A stretch of 64,000 nt of DNA. Source: Alphaproteobacteria bacterium. Its GTDB lineage: Bacteria > Pseudomonadota > Alphaproteobacteria > Sphingomonadales > Kordiimonadaceae. The stretch lies in NCBI GenBank assembly GCA_013372975.1, contig JABXIS010000054.1, positions 1 through 64,000 on the forward strand, written 5' to 3'. Below, in pieces: positions 8,589 through 15,971 of this stretch. The notes under the pieces were generated by a model that saw only the letters and a list, made by a program, of their open reading frames with translations, was not told the DNA's origin and searched no databases. Both the position numbers and the translations under genes were made by a program. Each line of letters begins with the position of its first letter. The stretch's first letter is position 1.

Positions 8589-9458
8589 ATGTTTCTAATC
8601 ATTGGTCTCATCGTCGTAATGGTGATGGTGTTCGGCGGCTTCGCACTTGCCGGCGGTAAATTTGGTATCATACTTAAAGCATTGCCGTTCGAGCTGATGA
8701 TGATCTTTGGCGGTGCGATGGGTGCCTTCATCAGTGGTAACTCCACAGGAGTTATGAGCGGTGCTCTCAAAGGTATTGGGAAAGTCATGAAGGGGCCGCA
8801 CTGGAAGGCCGAAGACTATCGTGACCTTTTGTGCCTAATGTTCTTACTTTGTAAAACAATGCGCACGAAGGGCGTGGTGGCAATCGAAGCCCATATTGAG
8901 AATCCCGAAGAATCAAAGATCTTCCAGAATTTTCCACGAATTGTTGAAGACCATCACGTGGTTGAGTTTATTTGTGACTATATTCGCATGCTTACCATGA
9001 ACTTCGATGATCCGATGCAGATGGAAGATGCGATGAATGCTGACCTGGAAAAGCACCACGCGGAACTGCATGAGCCACAACACGCGCTGCAGACAATGGC
9101 AGATGGATTGCCCGCTATCGGCATTGTTGCGGCAGTACTGGGCATTGTGAAAACTATGGGGGCTATCGCAGAACCAGTGGAAGTGCTAGGCGGCATGGTG
9201 GGCGGTGCCCTTGTGGGTACTTTTCTTGGTATTTTCCTCTCGTATCTTATGGTTGCGCCAATTGCCGGACGGCTGGACCAGATTTTGAAAGAGGAAGGCC
9301 AGTTCATGAATTTGATCAAGATTGTTCTCGTCTCCCATTTGCAGGGCAATGCCCCACAGATATCTGTCGAAATTGGACGCCGGAATGTACCAAGTCCTTT
9401 GATGCCTGGTTTTGTTGAGTTGGAAGAAGCAATCGCAGAACTTCCGCCTGACATTTAA
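8589..9458 (+). CDS. motA: Flagellar motor stator protein MotA
   Basis: 289 residues with the MotA pattern: two N-terminal membrane helices (MFLIIGLIVVMVMVFGGFALAGG...), a long cytoplasmic loop (about 70-170) that contacts the rotor, and two C-terminal helices (GLPAIGIVAAVLGIVKTMG and GGALVGTFLGIFLSYLMVAPI). Together with MotB it forms the proton channel that powers flagellar rotation. Its usual partner motB is not next to it, as in several alphaproteobacteria where the two are unlinked. The ribosome site is weak (AAGG well upstream). It shows that the organism is, or was, motile. Confidence 0.93.
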   Translation: MFLIIGLIVVMVMVFGGFALAGGKFGIILKALPFELMMIFGGAMGAFISGNSTGVMSGALKGIGKVMKGPHWKAEDYRDLLCLMFLLCKTMRTKGVVAIEAHIENPEESKIFQNFPRIVEDHHVVEFICDYIRMLTMNFDDPMQMEDAMNADLEKHHAELHEPQHALQTMADGLPAIGIVAAVLGIVKTMGAIAEPVEVLGGMVGGALVGTFLGIFLSYLMVAPIAGRLDQILKEEGQFMNLIKIVLVSHLQGNAPQISVEIGRRNVPSPLMPGFVELEEAIAELPPDI

Positions 9459-9482
9459 AAATACAACAGAGCAGATTTGCAG

Positions 9483-9507
9483 GGGCGCGCCGGTAATCCG
9501 GGGCGCC
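9483..9507 (+). terminator. Possible terminator hairpin after motA
   Basis: The imperfect stem GGCGCgCCGG-TAAT-CCGGgGCGCC has only a short T stretch after it. Its position just behind motA fits termination, but the T run is weak. Confidence 0.4.
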
Positions 9508-9653
9508 TTATGTGTCTTCACAGGAAAGCTATTCTTGTATGACTATTTGAAAAATCTTGGCTTCAACCATTGGAAAGCCAATGACTTATTCAATGTCTTC
9601 GTCCACTATGGCGGCAAATTGTTTCATGTTTTGTTATGTCGAAGAGAAAAGCC

Positions 9654-10781
9654 ATGCTTGATTCGAGAAAATTCCGGGTAGGGATATTGGGTGCCAGTGG
9701 ATACACAGGAGCTGATCTCGTACGCCTGTTGATAGCGCATCCCCATGTCGAGATTGTGTTAATGACTGGAGAGCGAAAGGCAGGCAAACCCATCGGAGAG
9801 GTATTCCCGCATCTTGCGGGATATGACTTACCCGATCTCATCGCCTTGGAGGAGGTAGAGTGGCCGGCGGTCGAGCTGGATGCAGTTTTCTGTGCGTTGC
9901 CTCATGCCACCAGCCAGGAGGTGATCAAAGGTCTCCTGCACGCGACCAATCATAGCTTGCTCGATGAGATGATCGTAGAGACCGCCGGAGACCTTGCTGA
10001 TGCCATCAAAGGTGACGTTAAAGTCATCGATCTTTCCGCTGATTTCCGGCTCAGGAACACTGAAACCTATGCTGAATGGTATGGGCGCACACATACAGCG
10101 CCAGAGATACAGCCCAAGGCAGTTTATGGTCTGCCGGAATTCTACCGAGATGCAGTTAGAGAAGCGTATCTAGTTGCTTGTCCTGGCTGCTACCCAACAG
10201 CTGCGCTTCTTGCTCTCGTTCCCTTGTTGAAGGCGGGCAAAATCAGAGCAGACGATATTCTTATAGACGCCAAATCCGGTGTTTCCGGGGCAGGGCGTTC
10301 ACTTAAAGAAAATAATCTGTTCGTGGAAATAGCCGAAGCAATGCACCCATACGGTGTTGGTGCGCACCGCCACATGCCCGAGATCGAGCAGGAATTGGCG
10401 GTTGCTGCGGGGCAAGATCTTACAATCAGTTTTACACCCCATCTGGTACCTATGAACCGTGGTGAACTGGAGACAATCTATGCGAAACTTTCTCCCGGTC
10501 AGACCGTTTCTGATGTAAAGGAAATTTTGGAGCAAACATATCGGGATGAGCCTTTTGTTACTGTGCTTCGGGGAGCTGATATGCCAGCAACAAGGATGGT
10601 ACGTGGCTCAAACCACTGCGTTCTCAATGTTTTTGCAGACCGTATCCCCGGGCGTGTAATCATTGTCTCAGCGATCGACAATTTGGTGAAAGGGTCATCA
10701 GGCCAAGCAATTCAGAATATGAACCTGATGCTTGGAATCGACGAGAAGACGGGCCTGATGCAAGTGCCAATGTTTCCCTAG
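9654..10781 (+). CDS. argC: N-acetyl-gamma-glutamyl-phosphate reductase
   Basis: Third enzyme of arginine biosynthesis: NADPH-dependent reduction of N-acetylglutamyl-phosphate to the semialdehyde. The N-terminal Rossmann motif is GILGASGYTGADL; the catalytic Cys is in ACPGCYPTA; the conserved KSGVSGAGR and HRHMPEIEQEL follow. The protein is about 375 residues, longer than the usual 310-350. A segment of about 25 residues (roughly HATNHSLLDEMIVETAGDL) seems inserted between LPHATSQE and VKVIDLSADFR. Two starts are possible, ATG 9636 or ATG 9654; neither has a strong ribosome site, and I prefer 9654 because it fits the family N-terminus. Confidence 0.93.
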   Translation: MLDSRKFRVGILGASGYTGADLVRLLIAHPHVEIVLMTGERKAGKPIGEVFPHLAGYDLPDLIALEEVEWPAVELDAVFCALPHATSQEVIKGLLHATNHSLLDEMIVETAGDLADAIKGDVKVIDLSADFRLRNTETYAEWYGRTHTAPEIQPKAVYGLPEFYRDAVREAYLVACPGCYPTAALLALVPLLKAGKIRADDILIDAKSGVSGAGRSLKENNLFVEIAEAMHPYGVGAHRHMPEIEQELAVAAGQDLTISFTPHLVPMNRGELETIYAKLSPGQTVSDVKEILEQTYRDEPFVTVLRGADMPATRMVRGSNHCVLNVFADRIPGRVIIVSAIDNLVKGSSGQAIQNMNLMLGIDEKTGLMQVPMFP

Positions 10782-10792
10782 ACTGGCCGGTT

Positions 10793-11389
10793 ATGACAGC
10801 AACATCAGAAATGAAGCCGCTATTTTCCGAGACACACCTTGGGGGACGGCTGACACCTTTCAAGGGTGTTTGGCCAACTCTTTCCGAAGGATCATTCGTA
10901 TTCCACGGCGCACAAATAGTAGGCGATGTGCATGTGGGTGAGGGGACTAGCATCTGGCACAATGCTGTCCTGCGTGGCGATGTTAACCATATACGCATTG
11001 GCAAACGCACCAATATCCAAGATGGCTCTGTTGTACACGTATCAACACATACATATCCGACGATCATTGGTGATGATGTGCTTGTCGCCCATATGGCTAT
11101 GCTTCATGGCTGCACGCTCCGGGACAATGCTTTTGTTGGCATGGGGGCTATTGTGATGGACAACGCAATCATTGAGGCAGATGGCATGCTGGCGGCGGGC
11201 GCGCTGCTGACGCCAGGAAAAATTGTACGCTCAGGAGAGTTGTGGGCCGGCAGGCCTGCCTCGTTTTTGCGTATGCTCACTAGTGAAGAAATTGCGAAAA
11301 ACCGAAGCATGGCAGAACACTATCGAAGGCTCGCATTGCAGCACGAGATTGATGCCTCAGGTGGGCAAAGTGAGGCACCTTACCCGTAA
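10793..11389 (+). CDS. Gamma-class carbonic anhydrase-like hexapeptide protein
   Basis: 198 residues forming a left-handed beta-helix of hexapeptide repeats (about 30-165) followed by a helix. The three metal-binding histidines of the gamma-CA/YrdA group are in place: VVHVS and AHMAMLHGC. It may hydrate CO2 or act as an acyltransferase-like scaffold; members of this group vary in measured activity. It starts 11 bases after argC and is likely co-transcribed with it. The ribosome site is poor (GGCCGG), consistent with translational coupling. Confidence 0.88.
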   Translation: MTATSEMKPLFSETHLGGRLTPFKGVWPTLSEGSFVFHGAQIVGDVHVGEGTSIWHNAVLRGDVNHIRIGKRTNIQDGSVVHVSTHTYPTIIGDDVLVAHMAMLHGCTLRDNAFVGMGAIVMDNAIIEADGMLAAGALLTPGKIVRSGELWAGRPASFLRMLTSEEIAKNRSMAEHYRRLALQHEIDASGGQSEAPYP

Positions 11390-11443
11390 AGAAAATTTCA
11401 CGCCGATTGCCATTGCAATTTATACCGTGGTTAGCTAGCAAGG

Positions 11444-11480
11444 CCTCGTAACTTGTTATGTTTTATATTGTTTTACGAGG
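11444..11480 (+). promoter_or_regulatory. Inverted repeat overlapping the sodB ribosome binding site
   Basis: CCTCGTAA (11444-11451) and TTACGAGG (11473-11480) form a perfect 8-bp inverted repeat around a 21-base AT-rich loop. The right arm contains the ACGAGG that lies six bases before the sodB ATG. If transcribed, the hairpin would hide the ribosome binding site. It could instead be a DNA operator overlapping the promoter, since the start site is not known. Confidence 0.5.
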
Positions 11481-11486
11481 TATCCA

Positions 11487-12098
11487 ATGAGCTTTGAACT
11501 TCCAGCCTTGCCCTATTCACAGGACGCGCTTGAGCCCCATATTTCAGCGGAAACGCTTAGCTTTCATTATGGCAAGCACCACAATGCATATGTAACCAAC
11601 CTGAACAATCTGGTTGCCGGTACTGAGTTCGAAGGCAAGAGCCTTGAAGAAATTATGAGCGCCACAGCGGGCGACGCCACAAAGGCAGGTTTGTTCAACA
11701 ATGCAGCTCAGATCTGGAACCACACTTTCTATTGGCATTCAATGACCCCAAATGGTGGCGGTAAGCCTGAAGGAGCTTTGGCAGCCAAAATTGATGCGGA
11801 TTTTGGTAGTTTCGATGCTTTTGTTGAGGCCTTTAAGGCAGCTGGCGCGACTCAGTTTGGATCAGGATGGGCATGGCTTGTACTTGACAATGCAGGCAAG
11901 CTTCAGGTCGTGAAAACACTGAATGCTGAATGTCCGCTAACTGAAGGCCAAACACCGCTGCTGACCATGGATGTTTGGGAACACGCATACTATCTGGATT
12001 TCCAGAACCGTCGACCAGACTATATTGCAACATTCCTCGCCAGCCTTCTCAATTGGGCCTTTGCTAGCGAAAATTTCGAAAAGGCGCAGGCGCAATAA
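11487..12098 (+). CDS. sodB: Superoxide dismutase [Fe]
   Basis: Converts superoxide to O2 and H2O2 in the cytoplasm. The 203 residues follow the Fe/Mn-SOD pattern: [18 protein letters not shown] at the start, first ligand His in [12 protein letters not shown], second in NHTFYWHSM, and Asp/His ligands in [26 protein letters not shown] and [11 protein letters not shown] favour the iron type. It has its own upstream region with an unusual hairpin over the ribosome site and a strong terminator behind it, so it is probably a single-gene transcript. Confidence 0.96.
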   Translation: MSFELPALPYSQDALEPHISAETLSFHYGKHHNAYVTNLNNLVAGTEFEGKSLEEIMSATAGDATKAGLFNNAAQIWNHTFYWHSMTPNGGGKPEGALAAKIDADFGSFDAFVEAFKAAGATQFGSGWAWLVLDNAGKLQVVKTLNAECPLTEGQTPLLTMDVWEHAYYLDFQNRRPDYIATFLASLLNWAFASENFEKAQAQ

Positions 12099-12138
12099 GG
12101 CTATAAGTTGCTGAAAATATAGTGAATTAGATATAAGA

Positions 12139-12166
12139 AAAGGGCCGAAACCTCGGCCCTTTTTTT
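12139..12166. terminator. Bidirectional intrinsic terminator after sodB
   Basis: AAAGGGCCGA-AACC-TCGGCCCTTT followed by a T run. It lies between the convergent sodB and PuuD-like genes. Confidence 0.9.
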
Positions 12167-12188
12167 GTGTTTAACATCTGAAAAGCTA

Positions 12189-12770
12189 TTACCAGCCCAT
12201 TGCACCATTTTGTGCGCTCACCATGCAAAACAGCATTGGGATAGACAACAAGGTGTTTGTGCGGCTGAACAGCATCGCCTTGCGTGCCGCAGCAGGTTTG
12301 GCGTCAGCCTCAGCCTCAATGATGCCCAAAGCCACTTTCTGGTTAGGCCAGATGACAAACCAAACGTTAAACCACATGATAATACCGAGCCACATTCCAA
12401 TTCCAATGGCACGGCTGCCTTCCGCCAAGGTCATGGCATCAACCAGATATCCATTGAAGTGCGCGAGGAGAAGTCCGCTCAGTATCGTGAACATTGCCCC
12501 CCAACGGAACCACCAAAGTGCCTTAGGAGCAATATGCTTCCCAATTGCCGGTTTCTGTTCATCAGGGATGGACGGCATGGTCGGAATCTGAACAAAGTTG
12601 AAGTACCATAGAAGGCCAATCCACATAACCCCTGCCAAAACGTGTGCATATCGCGCGTAAAATGCCATCTCATACGCCACACCGCCTTGTGTCATCCAGA
12701 CAAACAACGCAATCATTACGACAAAGCCTGCGATTACCGTATTTTGTATCGATTCAAGAATTTTTCCCAT
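12189..12770 (-). CDS. Urate hydroxylase PuuD N-terminal-type membrane protein
   Basis: 193 residues with about five hydrophobic helices and the pattern of the urate oxidase N-terminal family (formerly DUF989): RYAHVLAGVMWIGLLWYFNFVQ, the PKALWWFRWGAMFT segment, and MWFNVWFVIWPNQK. Full PuuD proteins add a cytochrome c domain, which is absent here, and no other purine-degradation gene is near. Stand-alone versions are common in marine bacteria and their function is unproven; conserved His and Trp residues suggest heme or quinone contact (inference). AGGGGAG precedes the ATG. Confidence 0.8.
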   Translation of the reverse strand: MGKILESIQNTVIAGFVVMIALFVWMTQGGVAYEMAFYARYAHVLAGVMWIGLLWYFNFVQIPTMPSIPDEQKPAIGKHIAPKALWWFRWGAMFTILSGLLLAHFNGYLVDAMTLAEGSRAIGIGMWLGIIMWFNVWFVIWPNQKVALGIIEAEADAKPAAARKAMLFSRTNTLLSIPMLFCMVSAQNGAMGW

Positions 12771-12934
12771 TTCTGAGCTCCCCTAATTTTGAGTAACTGT
12801 GTTGTTACCCCCCAACCCAAATCTTACTGTTTAGGTCAAGGTTCCACAAGGAAAACAATAGGATGCATCAATGGAGCCTGAACTTGCTTTATAATCAGTT
12901 GCATTTTCCCGGCACTATGGCCAAGGTGCCCGCC

Positions 12935-13714
12935 ATGACAAATATTCAGGAAAATATACAGTATTGCCGCACTTTGGTTCAGGATCAGGATCTGGACCGT
13001 TACTACCTAAGCCTGTTTGCACCTGACTCCGTTCGTATGCATATGTGGGCGATACTGGCGTTCAATTGTGAGGTCTCAAACATTGTTGGCAAGGTATCCG
13101 AGCCAATGCTGGCTGAAATACGGTTGCAGTGGTGGCGCGAAGCCTTCGATAGCATTCTTGAGAGCCAGCCTCGTAAGCATCCTGTAGTGGAGCAGTTGGC
13201 CAATCTGCCTGACTTTGGGCGCATTCGGTACCATCTGGACAAAGTTTTGGATGCGTGGAGTATTTTTCACGAGGAAGATAGAGCAACTGTTAGTGCTCTT
13301 GAGTGTCATGCTGAAAATACAGGCGGTTCGATAAATGTGGCTCTACTTCATGTTCTTTCGCCAAACGCATTATCGAGCGATGCCGGTCCCGTGCGGCAAG
13401 CCGGGAAAGTCTTTTCATTATTGGCGGGTATTCGTGCCGTTAATAGGCGTGAAACAGGGGGAACAGATGCGAAGGCCCTACAAGCCACACTGAAGCGTAT
13501 CGGCGACAAATTAAAACCTGAACTCTCAGAGATGCGAGCAATTCAATTTACTACCAGAACAACATCAATCCTAATGGCAGCTAACGGCATTAGCGATCTG
13601 TACTTACGTGATCTGGAGCGGGCAAAGTTTAATATAGATGAAATCTCATTAGACAAACCAAGTCGTTTCAGAAAGCTGTTTGCTCTTCTAAAATATCATA
13701 TGTTCTCAAAATAA
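12935..13714 (+). CDS. Squalene/phytoene synthase-like protein (NDUFAF6 group)
   Basis: Trans-prenyltransferase fold of about 260 residues. Recognisable parts are DRYYLSLFAPDSVRMHMWAILAFN near the N-terminus, IRLQWWREAFDSI (about 65) and the helical remainder. The catalytic DxxxD motifs of true squalene or phytoene synthases are not seen. This matches the alphaproteobacterial relatives of the mitochondrial complex I assembly factor NDUFAF6 rather than a carotenoid enzyme. The ORF track begins at 12863; the ATG at 12935 is preceded by AAGGTG and fits the family start. A role in complex I assembly is inference. Confidence 0.7.
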   Translation: MTNIQENIQYCRTLVQDQDLDRYYLSLFAPDSVRMHMWAILAFNCEVSNIVGKVSEPMLAEIRLQWWREAFDSILESQPRKHPVVEQLANLPDFGRIRYHLDKVLDAWSIFHEEDRATVSALECHAENTGGSINVALLHVLSPNALSSDAGPVRQAGKVFSLLAGIRAVNRRETGGTDAKALQATLKRIGDKLKPELSEMRAIQFTTRTTSILMAANGISDLYLRDLERAKFNIDEISLDKPSRFRKLFALLKYHMFSK

Positions 13715-13722
13715 AGCCAAAA

Positions 13723-13747
13723 GCCCGCGAATCATGAATTCGCAGGC
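13723..13747 (-). terminator. Intrinsic terminator for the small minus-strand gene
   Basis: On the minus strand GCCTGCGAAT-TCATG-ATTCGCGGGC is a 10-bp stem (one G-T pair) followed by TTTT. It ends transcription of the 60-codon gene to its right and faces the converging squalene-synthase-like gene. Confidence 0.7.
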
Positions 13748-13778
13748 AACTAACTTCAGAAGCTGGCGTTTTGCGCAG

Positions 13779-13961
13779 CTAGGCTTGAATGTCTACTTTT
13801 TCGCCAACGCCGGGACCAGTGTCAGAAGCTTCTACTTCTTTCCGCTCGATCTCGGAATCTTCCGCAGCTTTGCGTTCCGTGGCAGCAGACTCAAGCGCAC
13901 CAGACCGACCTTGCCCTGCAATCGCAGCAACATTGGTATTGGCTGTTCCTTGAATGTCCAT
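13779..13961 (-). CDS. Small hypothetical protein (60 residues)
   Basis: Reads MDIQGTANTNVAAIAG..., rich in Ala, Glu, Ser and Gly, with no membrane segment and a low-complexity, charged middle (ERKAAEDSEIERKEVEAS). I do not recognise a family. Support for a real gene: a GGAG ribosome site eight bases before the ATG, an intrinsic terminator just after the stop, and no competing gene on the other strand. Composition suggests a disordered protein. Confidence 0.5.
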   Translation of the reverse strand: MDIQGTANTNVAAIAGQGRSGALESAATERKAAEDSEIERKEVEASDTGPGVGEKVDIQA

Positions 13962-14106
13962 TTTCTTTGCTCCAACTGCGTGCGTTTACCCATGACACAC
14001 GCTCTCTCAGCTCGTAGACTATACAACAAAACACACGGAAACCCAAGTTTTTTACAAAGTTTGGAGTTTGCTGTGCCCTAAACGAGATACTCGGGAGCAA
14101 AAAAGC

Positions 14107-14979
14107 GTGAAAATATCGACTGTTAAAAGTCTGGCGTTGTTCATTTTGCTATTTAGCTTAACAGCTTGTGCGGGCACAGCCCCTTCAAAACGAGCAACGG
14201 ACGGAGAAGGCCCCATTTCCGCCTATGCCAGAAACGCCCTCGCAACGAACAACCCTGAAGGGCTGGTAAAGATTGGCGAAGGTTTTGAACGTTCCGGTAA
14301 CCTGGAAAGTGCATATAATTTATATGGCCAGGCCATGGCCGCGGCACCGGATCTACTTGCGCCGCGATTGGGAATTGCTCGGGTACTAGGGAAAATGGGC
14401 CGAACAGATGCAGCGCTTAATATGCTGGATTTGCTGGCAATTGAATATCCGGGCAATGTTGAGCTAGGGAAGGCCAGGATTGAGTTTCTGGTCAGAGAGG
14501 CGAGGTATTCGGAGGCGGACGATATTGCCAAAGGTATAATAGCAGCGGGTGTGGAAGACGGCTTTCTATGGGATGTGGCAGGCCGTTTGGCGCAGGTTGA
14601 AGGTGACGTAAAACGCGCCAGGGCTATGTTTGATCACGCACTTGCGCAACCTGAAAGTCAATCAGAAGCCCTGCGGCATATGGCACTGTCTTTCGCTATT
14701 GAAGGCGCCTATGACAGCGCGGTCGCATTACTTCAAAGGGCAATGAATAACCCTGTTACAGCCTTGGATGCCAAACGTAGTCTTGCAATGGTTTACGCGC
14801 TATCAGGCCAAGTAAAAGCCGCAAGGGTAATTGCCTTGAGCGCAATGAACCAGCAGGAAGTTAGTACTTTGGCACCGCTTTACCGCGTTCTTGCAGAATT
14901 GGATAGCAGAACACAGGCGACAGCCTTGATGTTTGATCACATTCCGTCTGAGGCTTTTAAAGCGCCACATCTGCAATGA
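14107..14979 (+). CDS. TPR-repeat lipoprotein (TadD-like)
   Basis: About 290 residues. The likely start is GTG 14107, with GGGAG ten bases upstream. It gives a lipoprotein signal ending in the lipobox LTAC (Cys about residue 21). The rest is a chain of tetratricopeptide repeats (about 45-270), for example NLESAYNLYGQAMAAAP and DAALNMLDLLAIEYPGN. This resembles TadD-type and other alphaproteobacterial TPR lipoproteins that assist assembly of envelope machines. No tad pilus genes are adjacent, so a pilus role is not supported here. Confidence 0.75.
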   Translation: MKISTVKSLALFILLFSLTACAGTAPSKRATDGEGPISAYARNALATNNPEGLVKIGEGFERSGNLESAYNLYGQAMAAAPDLLAPRLGIARVLGKMGRTDAALNMLDLLAIEYPGNVELGKARIEFLVREARYSEADDIAKGIIAAGVEDGFLWDVAGRLAQVEGDVKRARAMFDHALAQPESQSEALRHMALSFAIEGAYDSAVALLQRAMNNPVTALDAKRSLAMVYALSGQVKAARVIALSAMNQQEVSTLAPLYRVLAELDSRTQATALMFDHIPSEAFKAPHLQ

Positions 14980-15065
14980 GGCACTTTGACCACTTGAACC
15001 TGTTTGCCAACAAGGGTAAGCATGCATCGCACGCGAAGAGAATAGAGTAAACCAAAGGAAATTCA

Positions 15066-15356
15066 GTGAAGCAGTGTCGTGATATGTCTGAGATCAGGGA
15101 AGAAATTGATCGGGTAGACAGGTTGATTGTTCCTCTTCTTCTTGAACGATTGGGCTATATCGCACAGGCAGGGCACATCAAGACGAGCCGCGACACAGTT
15201 AGGGATGAATGGCGTGTTGAGGATGTCGTTGCGAAGGTTAGGGCTGAGGCCATTTCCTGCAAAGGGAATGAACAATATATTGAAGAAATATATCGCCATT
15301 TGATCGAATGGAGTATCAATCACGAATTTGACGTTTGGGACGAAGCCCACCAATAA
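15066..15356 (+). CDS. Chorismate mutase (AroQ-type, stand-alone)
   Basis: 96 residues of an all-helical AroQ-fold chorismate mutase: an early CRDMSEIREEIDRVDRLIVPLLLERLGYI helix, the KTSRDTVRDEWRVEDVV segment and a closing helix. It rearranges chorismate to prephenate, the entry to Phe and Tyr; some members of this subgroup (PchB-like) act instead on isochorismate. It starts at a GTG with AAAGGAAA upstream. The gene is short and lies alone, converging on the TraR-like gene. Confidence 0.85.
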   Translation: MKQCRDMSEIREEIDRVDRLIVPLLLERLGYIAQAGHIKTSRDTVRDEWRVEDVVAKVRAEAISCKGNEQYIEEIYRHLIEWSINHEFDVWDEAHQ

Positions 15357-15366
15357 AATTCTCAGA

Positions 15367-15699
15367 TCACTTACTGCAGCCGATGCAAAGGGGCGTTGTG
15401 GGATCAATCTCCAGTCGCTTTTCTGAAATTTCTTCTCCGCAGTTCAAACAATACCCGAATTCATCGATGTTCAGACGCTCCAAGGCAGCATCAATCCGGC
15501 ATAGCGTCGTTTTGCGGCGCTCGGAAATCGCATTATTCATAGCCTGTTCCTGCAATGCATCTATACGGGAAAGCCTGCCAACCCGTGTTTGATCCAACTC
15601 GACCGTTCCTCGGCTTGACGACGAATCGTCATCGATTTCTAAAAGTCCCCGCTTTAGTTCGAGGAGTATTTCTCGCCATTTGGCTTGATTTTTTTGCAT
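15367..15699 (-). CDS. TraR/DksA-family zinc finger protein
   Basis: About 110 residues: an N-terminal helical hairpin (about 1-75) and a four-Cys zinc finger at the C-terminus (CLNCGEEISEKRLE...CIGC). Family members bind the RNA polymerase secondary channel and modulate initiation, often with ppGpp. DksA itself is about 150 residues, so this is a shorter paralogue. The ORF track starts 31 codons earlier, but the ATG at 15699 with GGAA upstream fits the family; ATGs at 15714 and 15717 are alternatives. The gap to 15971 holds its upstream region, with a GGAATTTTAGAATTCC palindrome, and no gene. Confidence 0.8.
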   Translation of the reverse strand: MQKNQAKWREILLELKRGLLEIDDDSSSSRGTVELDQTRVGRLSRIDALQEQAMNNAISERRKTTLCRIDAALERLNIDEFGYCLNCGEEISEKRLEIDPTTPLCIGCSK

Positions 15700-15919
15700 G
15701 CTTTTTCCAAGCGGCATCATTGTTAGCTTAGGCCAGCATATACGAACTGCTTGGTTTACAGTAGAGATTCTGGTTCCTGATAACGGAGTCAAGTTAGGTC
15801 CTTGAACACCTCTCTGGTGTTGAAGGTGTGGAATTTTAGAATTCCATTTGATTTAAGGGGAAAGCAGATATATTCATAAATCTGTAGCAATTACCGGGTT
15901 TTCTCGGGGAGCTACCTGA

Positions 15920-15950
15920 CCCAGAGGGCTTACCCCCATCGCCCTCTGGG
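15920..15950 (-). terminator. Strong hairpin downstream of the diiron protein gene
   Basis: CCCAGAGGGC / GCCCTCTGGG forms a 10-bp stem with an 11-base loop, about 20 bases past the stop of the minus-strand ferritin-like gene. No T run follows on that strand, so it may stabilise the mRNA end rather than terminate. Confidence 0.4.
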
Positions 15951-15971
15951 TTTCTGATTCCCGGAACATTG

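Noticed and set aside
12935-13714. Calling the squalene-synthase-like protein a carotenoid or hopanoid enzyme
   Set aside because: Catalytic Asp motifs are not visible and no terpenoid gene is linked.
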